Shown piece after piece: positions 1 through 7,464 of a stretch of DNA of 64,000 nucleotides. The DNA comes from Acidobacteriota bacterium (GTDB lineage Bacteria; Acidobacteriota; Vicinamibacteria; Vicinamibacterales; UBA2999), in assembly GCA_030697165.1 (NCBI GenBank), contig JAUYQQ010000009.1, positions 62,001 to 126,000 of the forward strand, read 5' to 3'. The position numbers were made by a program, and so were the translations under genes. Numbering within the stretch: the stretch's first letter is position 1; each line of letters begins with the position of its first letter. A model generated the notes under the pieces. That model made no database searches. It had not been told where the DNA came from and was given only the letters and a program-made list of their open reading frames with translations.

Positions 1-1362
1 AACGTCACGGTTCGTCCGCAGTGGACCGTGTTGACGATGGACCCACCGGTGCTGCTCTTCCTGGGCGGGTTATGCCTGGTGACACCAATCCTGTTTGGAT
101 TGTTGCCGGCGTGGCACCTGTCGCGCACGAACGGCAGCGAGATGCTGAAAGAGGGCGGCCGCAACACCACGTCGCGGCGTGCCTTCCGCTGGACCAGCGG
201 ACTCGTCGTCGCGGAGATCGCGCTGTCGCTGGTCGTGCTCGTCTGCACCGGCATCCTGATCAATACGATGTGGTCGCTACGTGCCGCCGATCGCGTCTTC
301 GACATCGACCACCTCGTCACCGCTACGCTGACGCTGCCGGCGTCGTACCGGACGGCCGACCAGCGGCTGAGTTTCGTGAACCGTCTTGGCGAACGGCTGC
401 GCGCGAATCCGGCGATCGCGGGCGCCAGCCTCGCAAGCCTCATGCCGCTGTCAGGAATGTCGCCGTTGCGCCGTCTCGGACTCCCAAACGCGCCGGTCAC
501 CAGCACCCCGGGCGGGCCCGACATTGGTGTGATCAGCGTGGGCGCCGGCTACTTCCAGTCGCTGGGCATTTCGGTCCTGCACGGGCGGGATTTTGCCGAC
601 AGCGACGTCGCGGGCTCGCCCGTGGCGATCGTCAACCGGCGGTTCGCCGAAGTGCATTTCCCCAACACCGATCCCCTCGGTCAACAAATTCAGGCGGTCG
701 AGATCGGCAAGGAGCAGGACGCCGTGTGGCTCACCATCGTCGGCATCTCGCCGTCGGTCCGCCAGGCGATCGTGACGGAAGCACCGCCGGTGGTCTACGT
801 GCCCTACCGTGGCGAAGCACTGCCGCGGCTGGATCTCATCGTGCGGGCGGCCGGCATCAGCGCGGCTCTGGCGCCAACATTGCGCGAAGAGCTGAAGGCG
901 ATTGATGACTCCATCCCGTTGGTGTCGCCGCAGACCTCGGAAGAGATGATGTCGGTCCGGTTATTCACGCACAACCTGACCGCCGGCTTGTTCATCGCGC
1001 TGGGCGCGGTGGTCTTGCTGGTGTCAACGGCCGGTCTTTACGCGATCACCTCGCATGCCGTCACCATCCGCACCCAGGAGATCGGTGTGCGCATGGCGGT
1101 CGGCGCATCGGCGGGCGACATCGGCTGGATGATCGGCCGGAGGGCGATCGGGTTGATCGTGGCGTCCAGTGCGATCGGCGTAGCCGCCACGTACGCCTCG
1201 CGAGATCTGATGAAGACGTTCGTGGCGCAGGCCGGATCCAGCAACTGGCCCTTGGTGGCGGCGGTCGCGGCGGTTCTCGGTGTCGTGGCGCTCGTCGCGG
1301 CGGTGATTCCGGCCCGCCGGGCGACGCGGATGAGTCCGGTCGCTGCGCTTCGTCACGACTGA
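1..1362 (+). CDS. ADOP-type ABC transporter permease, C-terminal part (5' end outside window)
   Basis: The frame is already open at base 1, so this is the C-terminal ~453 residues of a longer protein. It shows a MacB-type periplasmic core followed by a C-terminal FtsX domain: a hydrophobic segment near the start, a soluble region of about 230 residues, then three membrane segments ending in the usual tail (arginine-rich linker, MSPVAALRHD). This matches the second half of the acidobacterial duplicated orphan permeases, which are MacB/FtsX-like and usually lack an adjacent ATPase. A complete member lies at 13108-15552. Substrate is unknown; macrolide or lipid/peptide export is typical for the superfamily. 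Confidence 0.9.
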   Translation, partial: NVTVRPQWTVLTMDPPVLLFLGGLCLVTPILFGLLPAWHLSRTNGSEMLKEGGRNTTSRRAFRWTSGLVVAEIALSLVVLVCTGILINTMWSLRAADRVFDIDHLVTATLTLPASYRTADQRLSFVNRLGERLRANPAIAGASLASLMPLSGMSPLRRLGLPNAPVTSTPGGPDIGVISVGAGYFQSLGISVLHGRDFADSDVAGSPVAIVNRRFAEVHFPNTDPLGQQIQAVEIGKEQDAVWLTIVGISPSVRQAIVTEAPPVVYVPYRGEALPRLDLIVRAAGISAALAPTLREELKAIDDSIPLVSPQTSEEMMSVRLFTHNLTAGLFIALGAVVLLVSTAGLYAITSHAVTIRTQEIGVRMAVGASAGDIGWMIGRRAIGLIVASSAIGVAATYASRDLMKTFVAQAGSSNWPLVAAVAAVLGVVALVAAVIPARRATRMSPVAALRHD

Positions 1363-1402
1363 GAGGCGGCGACCGCCATGGAGGCCGCGGCCTCTGGTCG
1401 CG

Positions 1403-1496
1403 GTGGGGCTCGGGGGCTCGTCGCGACGCGACTCGTAGGGCTCACTTCGTTCGTGGGGATTTTCCCTACGAGGGCGCGAGAGCGCCCGAGCCCCAC
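1403..1496. repeat. nested inverted repeat downstream of the permease
   Basis: The 12-mer GTGGGGCTCGGG at 1403-1414 is the exact reverse complement of 1485-1496. Inside it, CTCGTAGGG at 1432-1440 pairs with CCCTACGAG at 1464-1472. The RNA would fold into a long two-part hairpin just after the permease stop. There is no T-run, so it is better read as a dispersed palindromic element than as an intrinsic terminator. Its right half is shared with the direct repeat at 1464-1569. Confidence 0.7.
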
Positions 1497-1569
1497 GATG
1501 GTCCGCCGGACCGAGCCCCACGAGCGACCCGTCCCGCCGTAGCGCGAAGCGCGAAGGAGGAAGCGAGCC
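1464..1569. repeat. direct repeat copy A flanking the toxin-antitoxin pair
   Basis: About 106 bp. Its last 58 bp (1512-1569) match 2319-2376 at 56 of 58 positions, and the preceding part (ccctacgagggcgc and onward) matches 2270-2318 more loosely. It includes a GCGCGAAGCGCGAAGGAGGA core. The two copies bracket the vapBC-like pair in direct orientation. Confidence 0.8.
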
Positions 1570-1587
1570 CTGCTGAGCCTGGCCGGA

Positions 1588-1962
1588 TCACCAGAACGCG
1601 GGCGGATAGCGCCGGCGAATGATGCGGTCTTTGGTCAGGAGACCCGTGGCCCGAATCGCCGCCTGCGCCACGATCATCCGGTCGAACGGGTCTCGGGTCC
1701 AACTCTGGGCCACGGCCTCCCGTGCCACGCGGGGAAACGGCAGGTCGCAGATCGCCAGACCGATTCGGCCCGCCAGGTCGTCGATGACGGCGTTACCCGG
1801 GGTGGTCGTGCGCTTGGTTTCGAACAGGTACTGCAGTTCCAGCACCACCGCTGGCGATACGAGCAGGTCGTGCTCCTCCACTGCCCGGCGTCCAGCGGCC
1901 GACAATCGCCGGTGCTCGCCGGCGAAGAGCCACGCGACCACGTGCGTGTCCAGGTAGATCAC
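1588..1962 (-). CDS. PIN-domain toxin (VapC-like ribonuclease)
   Basis: A 124-residue protein of typical VapC length. The conserved acidic set of a PIN nuclease is visible: D5 (YLDTHV), E42 (VLELQYL), D91/D94 (RDPFDRMI) and D112 (TKDR). PIN toxins of this class cleave RNA in a Mg-dependent way and are neutralised by the co-encoded antitoxin. The GTG start (1960-1962) overlaps the antitoxin stop as GTGA, the classical translational coupling of type II modules. The RNA target cannot be predicted. Confidence 0.9.
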   Translation of the reverse strand: MIYLDTHVVAWLFAGEHRRLSAAGRRAVEEHDLLVSPAVVLELQYLFETKRTTTPGNAVIDDLAGRIGLAICDLPFPRVAREAVAQSWTRDPFDRMIVAQAAIRATGLLTKDRIIRRRYPPAFW

Positions 1963-2183
1963 GGCCGCCAGGTGTCGCTCCAGTCGATCGAGACGAGGTC
2001 GTCAGGATCGCCCCGCAAGAACTTCGTCCGCGGCACCAGCCGGCTGAGTTTGGACGCCGCCGCCACCGGCGCGATCTTCAACCGGCGCCCGCGGCGCTCG
2101 ACCTCGACCGGCTGACCGCTGTCGAGCACCGAGTCGAGAATCCGGTAGATGTCTTGACGCAGATCGGAAGCGGTGATTGCCAT
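1959..2183 (-). CDS. Phd/YefM-like antitoxin of the PIN toxin
   Basis: A 74-residue protein starting MAITASDLRQDIYRILD, the usual N-terminus of Phd/YefM antitoxins, with the following strand pair (PVEVERRGRRLKIAPV) typical of their DNA-binding fold. The C-terminal half is less conserved and should wrap the toxin. The start at 2183 is preceded by GGGAGAAAGC, a good ribosome-binding site; the frame stays open further upstream, but that part runs into the repeat at 2270-2376 and is not convincing. Such antitoxins normally autorepress the operon. Confidence 0.87.
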   Translation of the reverse strand: MAITASDLRQDIYRILDSVLDSGQPVEVERRGRRLKIAPVAAASKLSRLVPRTKFLRGDPDDLVSIDWSDTWRP

Positions 2184-2269
2184 GCTTTCTCCCGGACTGA
2201 GAGCCGATCCTATCGTACGTGTGTCAGCGATGGCAATCGTACGCCCGATCAACTGGTGGGAATGGGGTC

Positions 2270-2376
2270 CCCCACGAGGGCGCCGGAGCGCCCCGAGCCC
2301 GACCAAGGCGCAAAGCGCCGAGCCCCACGAGCAACCTGTCCCGCCGTAGCGCGAAGCGCGAAGGAGGAAGCGAGCC
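2270..2376. repeat. direct repeat copy B flanking the toxin-antitoxin pair
   Basis: Second copy of the element at 1464-1569 in the same orientation. The 58 bp at 2319-2376 differ from copy A at two positions only. It lies in the 312-bp gap between the antitoxin and the DUF2911 gene; the rest of that gap holds only a promoter candidate. Confidence 0.8.
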
Positions 2377-2416
2377 TCACCCGTCGGCAAGACCTAAGCT
2401 CGTGCGTAGCAGGGTC

Positions 2417-2445
2417 TTGGACCTGTTACGCAGGCGGGTTACGAT
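2417..2445 (+). promoter_or_regulatory. sigma70-like promoter candidate for the DUF2911 gene
   Basis: TTGGAC at 2417-2422 and TACGAT at 2440-2445 are separated by 17 bp, about 50 bp upstream of the ATG at 2496. Seen by eye only. Confidence 0.45.
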
Positions 2446-2495
2446 GGATCACTGTTGAACGCAAAGCCAAGCACGGCCTTGCGAAGGAGAAACTA

Positions 2496-3038
2496 ATGAA
2501 GCGAACTGTTTTGGCCGTCGCGATCACCGCGCTGGCGTTCGGCGCCGCGGTCAGCGCGCAGAAGACCACCCCGATCCACCCCGGCAAGGCCGGCAGCCCG
2601 CACGAGCGGGTCGAGTGGACCGTCGACGGCGCCAGCCTGTCGATCGAATACGGCCGTCCCTCGCTCAAGGGCCGCACCCCCGGCAAGGACGTCGATCCGT
2701 ACGAGGGCCGCGAGTGGCGCACGGGCGCAGACGAGGCCACCACGTTCAAGACCGACAAGATGCTGATGTTCGGCTCGCTGCACGTGCCGGCCGGCACCTA
2801 CACGCTGTACACGATTCCGACCGGTGGCACGTGGCACCTCGTGATCAGCAAGAAGACGGGTCAGTGGGGCGTTCCCTACCCGAAGGGCGAAGACCTCGGC
2901 CGCGCGCCGATGACGCTCGGCACCGCTCCTGCCGCCGCCGAGCAGCTCACCATCTCGATCCAGGACACGGCCGCCGGTGGCACGCTCCAGATCGATTGGG
3001 GCACCACGCGCGCGAGCATTCCGTTCACGGTCGGGTAA
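2496..3038 (+). CDS. DUF2911 exported protein
   Basis: A 180-residue protein. The first ~20 residues form a signal peptide (MKRTVLAVAITALAFGAAVSA, then Q). The rest matches the DUF2911 family: a beta-rich domain with the segment SIEYGRPSLKGR, then REWRTGADEATTF, and the conserved PAGTYTLYTIP and WHLVISKK stretches. The family is common in Bacteroidota and Acidobacteriota and has no established function. The ATG at 2496 follows GAAGGAG and places the signal peptide correctly; the frame is open further upstream but that extension has no coding character. Confidence 0.88.
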   Translation: MKRTVLAVAITALAFGAAVSAQKTTPIHPGKAGSPHERVEWTVDGASLSIEYGRPSLKGRTPGKDVDPYEGREWRTGADEATTFKTDKMLMFGSLHVPAGTYTLYTIPTGGTWHLVISKKTGQWGVPYPKGEDLGRAPMTLGTAPAAAEQLTISIQDTAAGGTLQIDWGTTRASIPFTVG

Positions 3039-3042
3039 CTAC

Positions 3043-3098
3043 AGGTGCCACGGTGCCAGAGTGCCAGGGTGCACCTTGGCACCTAGCACCGTGGCACC
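3043..3098. repeat. GGTGCCA-type hairpin between genes
   Basis: GGTGCCACGGTGC at 3044-3056 is the exact reverse complement of 3086-3098; the intervening bases repeat the same words (gtgccag, ggcacc). It starts right after the DUF2911 stop and may act as an RNA hairpin, but no T-run follows. Confidence 0.7.
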
Positions 3099-3164
3099 CT
3101 GGCACCTAAGCACCTCAGCCGTTTCTGCACTATCCTTGCTTCCTCTATCCCGAGGAGGCCCACG

Positions 3165-3743
3165 TTGTCCCGGCGACTCTCGTTGCTGACCTTGCTGTGC
3201 ACGCTGGCGGCAACCGGCGTGGCGCGCTCGACCACGGTTATTCCCCCCACCTTCGACGCGTTGGTATCCGGTGCCAATACTATTTTCGTCGGTGAGGTGA
3301 TGAACGTGCGTGCCGCGTGGGAATCCACCCCCGCCGGGCGCGTCATCAGGACGATGGTCACCTTCCGTGTCGAAGCCGTCTGGAAGGGGAACGTCGGTAC
3401 AGTCACCCAACTCGCATTCATGGGCGGGGAGATCGGCGATCTCGGCATGAAGGTGCACGGCATGCCCACGTTCCGCATGGGCCAGCGCGACGTGCTGTTC
3501 GTCGGCAGCGAAGCGAGACGGATCAGCCCGTTGGTGGGATTGATGCACGGCCGCATGCGCGTCGAGCGCGACCTGGTGTCCGGCGTCGACCGGGTCCGCA
3601 CCCACGACGGGCAGGCGCTCGGCAGCGTGACGCAGATCGGGCCGCAGCGGGCGCCGGCCTCGCTCGCGTCCGTTACCCCAATGCGCCTCAGCGACCTGGC
3701 AGACGCCGTGCGTGCCCAGATCACTGCTGCGAGGCGGCAATGA
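3165..3743 (+). CDS. exported protein, possibly NTR/TIMP-like, coupled to a metalloprotease
   Basis: A 192-residue protein with TTG start behind GAGGAGG and a signal peptide of about 22 residues. The mature part has a pattern that recalls the NTR/TIMP OB fold: NTIFVGEVMNVR, then VTFRVEAVWKGN, then FRMGQRDVLFVG (an F..G..y.lf.g strand). TIMPs are inhibitors of matrixin metalloproteases, and the next gene encodes a matrixin, overlapping this stop codon as ATGA. The N-terminal cysteine that animal TIMPs use to chelate zinc is absent here. The family call and any inhibitory role are inference; export and coupling are seen. Confidence 0.6.
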   Translation: MSRRLSLLTLLCTLAATGVARSTTVIPPTFDALVSGANTIFVGEVMNVRAAWESTPAGRVIRTMVTFRVEAVWKGNVGTVTQLAFMGGEIGDLGMKVHGMPTFRMGQRDVLFVGSEARRISPLVGLMHGRMRVERDLVSGVDRVRTHDGQALGSVTQIGPQRAPASLASVTPMRLSDLADAVRAQITAARRQ

Positions 3744-4870
3744 CGACCATTCGCCGCCGCACCCTGTGGGGAGCGCTGGTTGTGCTGCTGCTCGGCGTGA
3801 CGGCCGCCGACACGCCGCTCGGCTTTTCGCTGCTCCCCAACAAGTGGCCGAACGGCACGGTGACCATGCACCTGCAGCTGGGCAGCGCGTCGAGCCCGCT
3901 GGTGGACGGCTTGACCAGCTGGAACCAGGTGGCCACCAATGCCCTGGCCACCTGGAACACCCATATCGACCTGGTCAAGTTCTCGGCTGTGCCGAACTCC
4001 ACCGCATCGCGCGCCGAGAATGACGGCCGCAACAGCGTGTTCTTCGATTCCGCGGTGTTCGGCGATCCGTTCGACCGCGACACCCTGGCGATCGCCACGA
4101 GCTGGTATCGCGTCAGCACGGGCGCCAAGATCGAGGGTGACGTGGTGTTCAACAACGCCAAGTCGTGGAACTCGTACCGCGGCAACTTGCGCACCTCGGG
4201 CACCACCACGGTCAACGACTTGATGCGCGTGGCGCTGCACGAGTTCGGTCACATTCTCGGCCTCGACCATCCCGACGAGAACGGCCAGAACGTCAGCGCG
4301 CTGATGAATTCGGAGATCAGCAACCTCGACGCGCTGACGGCCGACGACATTGCCGGTGGCCGCTCGTTGTACGGCGGCGGCGTGACCTCGAACGTCAGCT
4401 TCCCACCGCGCAACGAGCCGAACGACTTCTTCAACCAGTTGATCGGCGTGTACCAGAACGAGTTGCGCGCCGGCCAGGTCACCACCTACGTCGATCCGGA
4501 AGGCATCGTCGTGTGGCTGATCGAGTACGCGCGCTACCGGGTGGGCTTGTGCGATCACTCGGCGGCGCAAACCCGCGTGTTCGCCGCGATCGACAACGCC
4601 GGGGTCTTTGGGGTGTGCGCGCTCACGCCGGCCGGCACCATTCCCTTCCCGCCACGCAACGAAGGGCTCGACTTCATGAATGCCCTGCAGGTGAAGTACC
4701 GCGACGATCTCAGGCGCGGCGCCGGCTCGTCGTTTGTGAACAACGAGGGCGCCGTGGTCTGGGTACTCGAGTACCTGCGCTATCGCTTGAATGGCTGCAA
4801 CCACGGTGATGCCACGACGAAGGTGTTCGCGCAAATTCGCGGCCAGGGCGTCCAGCCCGTCTGTCGCTAG
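3740..4870 (+). CDS. matrixin-family zinc metalloprotease with duplicated C-terminal domain
   Basis: A 376-residue protein with a signal peptide or anchor (residues ~8-23), a catalytic domain (~30-213) and a tail of two repeats. The zinc motif HEFGHILGLDH (H167, E168, H171, H177) is the HExxHxxGxxH signature of metzincins, and ALMNSEI at ~187-193 fits the Met-turn. The tail holds two copies of a 73-residue unit (221-293 and 303-375), each starting FPPRNE and ending GV..VC with an internal W..EY.RYR and C.H. About half the positions are identical between copies. The tail may bind substrate or the cell surface; I do not recognise it. The start overlaps the previous gene. Confidence 0.87.
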   Translation: MTTIRRRTLWGALVVLLLGVTAADTPLGFSLLPNKWPNGTVTMHLQLGSASSPLVDGLTSWNQVATNALATWNTHIDLVKFSAVPNSTASRAENDGRNSVFFDSAVFGDPFDRDTLAIATSWYRVSTGAKIEGDVVFNNAKSWNSYRGNLRTSGTTTVNDLMRVALHEFGHILGLDHPDENGQNVSALMNSEISNLDALTADDIAGGRSLYGGGVTSNVSFPPRNEPNDFFNQLIGVYQNELRAGQVTTYVDPEGIVVWLIEYARYRVGLCDHSAAQTRVFAAIDNAGVFGVCALTPAGTIPFPPRNEGLDFMNALQVKYRDDLRRGAGSSFVNNEGAVVWVLEYLRYRLNGCNHGDATTKVFAQIRGQGVQPVCR

Positions 4871-4907
4871 TGGCACGCCCCTTGCTCCCGTTCATGACTG
4901 AAGAGTC

Positions 4908-5714
4908 ATGGCGGGAAAACAAGCGGGAATCAATCGTCGCGAGTTCGCCTGTAGGGGGTTGAGCGCCGGAATCGGGTCGTTGGTTGCCACCCGCGCGGCC
5001 CACGCTCAAGAACAGCCATCGCGCGAGCCGCGGCTGATCTCCGACACCGACATCCTGAATTTCATCCTGAACCTGGACTACCTGCAGGCCGAGTTCTATA
5101 CCGTCGCCATCAGCGGCCGGCGGATCGGGGACTACAGCGTCGCCACTAGCGGCGTCGGGACCACCGGCGATACTGTTGGCGGCGCCGCGATCCCCTTCGA
5201 GCCCCGCCTGCACGAGGTAGTGACGCAACTGGCCGCCGACGAACGGGCCCACGTGAAGACCTTGCGCGATCGGCTGGGTCCCCTGGCCGTCGCGAAGCCG
5301 GCCATCAACCTCGAGGCCATGGGCACCGGGTTCCGGTCCGAAGCCGAGTTTCTCGCACTCGCACGAATGTTCGAGGATCTGGTGATGACGTCGTACCTGG
5401 GCGTGAGCAGCCTGATCGGTGATCCCCGGATGAGGGCCACCGCGGTGGGCCTGGCCCTCGCCGAAGCCCAGCACGCGAACACGTTCCGGAGCCTTGTCTC
5501 GGAACGCGGCCTGGTCGTCACCCGCTTCGATGCGCTCGACGTGCCGCCGCCACCGGCGGCCGGGGGCCGGCACTTCAACGTCGACAGCGAAGGCCTCTGC
5601 AACGTTCGCAGCGCGAGCCAGGCGCTGGCCGTGCTCTATCGCACCGGGACGCCTTTCGCCGCCGCCGGCGGCTTCTTTCCCCAGGGTCTCAACGGCGTAG
5701 TGAAGAACGTCTAG
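4908..5714 (+). CDS. Tat-exported ferritin-like domain protein
   Basis: A 268-residue protein with a twin-arginine signal (NRREFACRGL) and cleavage expected after AAHA. The mature region is an up-and-down helical ferritin-like domain: LDYLQAEFYTV, DERAHVKTL, FEDLVMTSYLG and LAEAQHANTF supply the E and ExxH residues that could bind a di-metal centre. It matches the ferritin-like family found with Tat signals in many soil bacteria; the physiological role is unknown. It lies downstream of the protease gene with a 37-bp gap. Its stop shares the palindrome CTAG with the stop of the convergent gene at 5711-6343. Confidence 0.85.
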   Translation: MAGKQAGINRREFACRGLSAGIGSLVATRAAHAQEQPSREPRLISDTDILNFILNLDYLQAEFYTVAISGRRIGDYSVATSGVGTTGDTVGGAAIPFEPRLHEVVTQLAADERAHVKTLRDRLGPLAVAKPAINLEAMGTGFRSEAEFLALARMFEDLVMTSYLGVSSLIGDPRMRATAVGLALAEAQHANTFRSLVSERGLVVTRFDALDVPPPPAAGGRHFNVDSEGLCNVRSASQALAVLYRTGTPFAAAGGFFPQGLNGVVKNV

Positions 5715-6343
5715 TTACCTTCTGAGCGCTTCAGTACGGATCGATACTCGTCGGGCGTGTCGATGTCGAGATACGCGCCCGCGTCCTCGACCGGCACGTC
5801 GAGCCGCCGCGACGCGTGCGCGGCAAAGATCGCCTTTGCGCCGATCCGCGGATCGGCCGAGCGCAGGTCATCGAACACGGCGCGATCGAAAATCACGGGA
5901 TGGCCATGGCGCGCGCCACCTGCCCTGAGCGTAGTCGAAGGGTGGACCGGCCGTACAATCGGCGCCCGCGACTCTCGCCAGGCGGCGACAATGGCGGCGA
6001 CCGAGGCGGGCCGCACGAGCGGCACGTCCACCAGGGTGACCAGGATCGCCTCGAGTTGGGGGTCATCCACGGCGGCCAGCCCCGCCAGCAGCGACGACAG
6101 CTGCCCCTCGGCCCAGCCCAGGTGCTCGACCACCCGCGCGCGCGGTTCAAAGGCTGGCATCGCAGCGCGAACGGCATCAATGTGCGCGCCGGCGACCACG
6201 GCCACACTGGGGAGACCGGCCGCCAGCAAGGTGGTCACGACCCGCGACAGCACTGTGTCTCCGGTTGTCCCTAAAGGTAGCGCGGCCTTGGCCTGGCCCA
6301 TTCTGGACGAGGCGCCGGCAGCCAGCACGATGGCGCGAATCAT
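5711..6343 (-). CDS. MobA-like nucleotidyltransferase (MocA type)
   Basis: A 210-residue NTP-transferase. The N-terminal signature VLAAGASSRMGQAKAALPLG is the nucleotide-binding loop of MobA/MocA enzymes, followed by LVDVPLVRPAS, the metal-binding aspartate region. Members attach CMP or GMP to molybdopterin for molybdenum hydroxylases; a related sugar nucleotidyltransferase is possible. MoaE and MoaD are encoded at 17.8-18.5 kb, which fits a cofactor role. An in-frame insertion HPSTTLRAGG is coded by a palindromic repeat (5919-5945). Confidence 0.85.
   Translation of the reverse strand: MIRAIVLAAGASSRMGQAKAALPLGTTGDTVLSRVVTTLLAAGLPSVAVVAGAHIDAVRAAMPAFEPRARVVEHLGWAEGQLSSLLAGLAAVDDPQLEAILVTLVDVPLVRPASVAAIVAAWRESRAPIVRPVHPSTTLRAGGARHGHPVIFDRAVFDDLRSADPRIGAKAIFAAHASRRLDVPVEDAGAYLDIDTPDEYRSVLKRSEGN
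5919..5945. repeat. dispersed CTGAGCGTAGTCGAAG repeat inside the MobA-like gene
   Basis: The element cctgccctgagcgtagtcga, continuing to agggtgg, encodes PSTTLRAG on the minus strand. A split version of the same element occurs at 9085-9144. It falls between conserved parts of the protein, so it is probably a tolerated loop insertion. Confidence 0.8.
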
Positions 6344-6423
6344 CGCATTTCCCGTTCAAAAACCTGCAATGGAGCGCCGAACGCTCGAGCTGGGTAAACA
6401 CCGTTACAATCTGAGACGTATAC

Positions 6424-6453
6424 TTGACTTCCCATTGTTGACCTGCCTACACT
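6424..6453 (+). promoter_or_regulatory. promoter candidate and long leader of the cold-shock gene
   Basis: TTGACT at 6424-6429 and TACACT at 6448-6453 are 18 bp apart. Transcription from here gives a leader of about 120 nt before the ATG at 6583, as is common for cold-shock genes. The leader contains a small perfect hairpin, GATACC/GGTATC at 6509-6523. The rest of the 239-bp gap from 6344 shows nothing else. Confidence 0.5.
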
Positions 6454-6582
6454 GGCCCCGTTTTCGTGCCCCCTTGCCAGTGGCCACAGTGTAATCGGCC
6501 TCATTTTTGATACCACCGGTATCGTGGGTGCGGCGGCCTGGAGGGCGTTTCCTACAGGCTTCGGTTCATCGGAGGACAGGTT

Positions 6583-6789
6583 ATGCCGACCGGAACAATC
6601 GCACGGCTCCTTATCGACAAGGGTTTCGGATTCATTCGTGATGAATCCGGCCTGGAGCATTTCTTCCACCGCAGTTCCGTTCGCGGGGCGGTGTTTGAAC
6701 TGCTGCGCGAAGGACAGCGCGTCGAGTTCGTCATCGAGGAATCCCAGAAGGGCCCTCGCGCAGGAGACGTGCGGCTCGTTGAGGGGTAG
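6583..6789 (+). CDS. cold-shock domain protein
   Basis: A 68-residue protein, the normal length of a single cold-shock domain. GTIARLLIDKGFGFIRDE corresponds to RNP1 (KGFGFI) and LEHFFHRSSV to RNP2 (FFH). Such proteins bind single-stranded RNA/DNA and act as RNA chaperones. It has a strong ribosome-binding site (GGAGG) and a leader of over 100 nt. The IARLL start and the acidic RVEFVIEES segment are somewhat divergent from CspA. Confidence 0.92.
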   Translation: MPTGTIARLLIDKGFGFIRDESGLEHFFHRSSVRGAVFELLREGQRVEFVIEESQKGPRAGDVRLVEG

Positions 6790-6796
6790 AGTAAGG

Positions 6797-6820
6797 CCGG
6801 CCCCAGACGGGTGGGGCCGG
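6797..6820 (+). repeat. GC hairpin after the cold-shock gene
   Basis: CCGGCCCC at 6797-6804 pairs exactly with GGGGCCGG at 6813-6820. No T-run follows, so termination is uncertain; it could set 3' stability of the small mRNA. It covers a possible GTG start (6811) of the next gene, which argues for the later TTG. Confidence 0.6.
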
Positions 6821-6831
6821 AGTTCGTCGCC

Positions 6832-7452
6832 TTGAAACGTATCCTTGTTCGCCTGGCCGCCGTCGCGGCACTCTTCCTCGTTCTGGTCGCCGTTGCCGCG
6901 CCGCGCCTGGGCGGCTGGCTCGTCGTCGAAGATCCCCTGCAGAAAGCCGACGCCATCTTCGTGCTGGGCGGCACCATGTTCGAGCGTCCGCTCGAGGCCG
7001 TGGACCTGTATCACGAAGGGTGGGCGCCGCGAATGCTGCTGATGCGGCAGATTGCGGACGATGGCGAGGTGGAGTTGCAGCGGCGCGGCGTGCAGTACCA
7101 CCGGGAAATTGACGTGCAGGTGGACGTGCTGACCAGGCTGGGCGTGCCGCTGGCGGCCATCGAGATCCTGGGCCAACAGAACAGCACCAAGGACGAAGCC
7201 GACGCGCTGCGCGACATCGTCGTGGCCAGGAACTGGTCGCGGGTGATCGTCGTGACGTCGAAGCAGCACACGCGGCGCGCCAGGCTGGTAATGAACCGTC
7301 GCGTCGCGACGACCGGCGGGCAGGTGATCCTCCGCGCATCGCGCTACGACCGGACCGACGCGGACGGCTGGTGGCGGCAGCGTGGCACGCTGCGGTTCAC
7401 GTTGTTCGAGACGCAGCGGTTGATCGCCTACTGGCTGGGGATAGCGGACTGA
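6832..7452 (+). CDS. YdcF/DUF218-family membrane-anchored protein
   Basis: About 206 residues. An N-terminal hydrophobic anchor (ILVRLAAVAALFLVLVAVAA) is followed by a DUF218 domain: ADAIFVLGG near residue 40, then GVPLAAIEIL and the VIVVTSKQHTRRA segment. The family includes ElyC and SanA and is tied to envelope homeostasis; the fold is Rossmann-like, and no reaction is firmly assigned. I prefer the TTG at 6832 because it gives a basic MKR start before the anchor; a GTG at 6811 lies inside a hairpin. The gene ends 12 bp before tRNA-Sec. Confidence 0.8.
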   Translation: MKRILVRLAAVAALFLVLVAVAAPRLGGWLVVEDPLQKADAIFVLGGTMFERPLEAVDLYHEGWAPRMLLMRQIADDGEVELQRRGVQYHREIDVQVDVLTRLGVPLAAIEILGQQNSTKDEADALRDIVVARNWSRVIVVTSKQHTRRARLVMNRRVATTGGQVILRASRYDRTDADGWWRQRGTLRFTLFETQRLIAYWLGIAD

Positions 7453-7464
7453 TATGATCGGAGC

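Noticed and set aside
3083-4876. 597-residue open frame on the minus strand opposite the metalloprotease region
   Set aside because: It spans two real genes with good ribosome-binding sites and signal peptides on the plus strand, and shows no domain.
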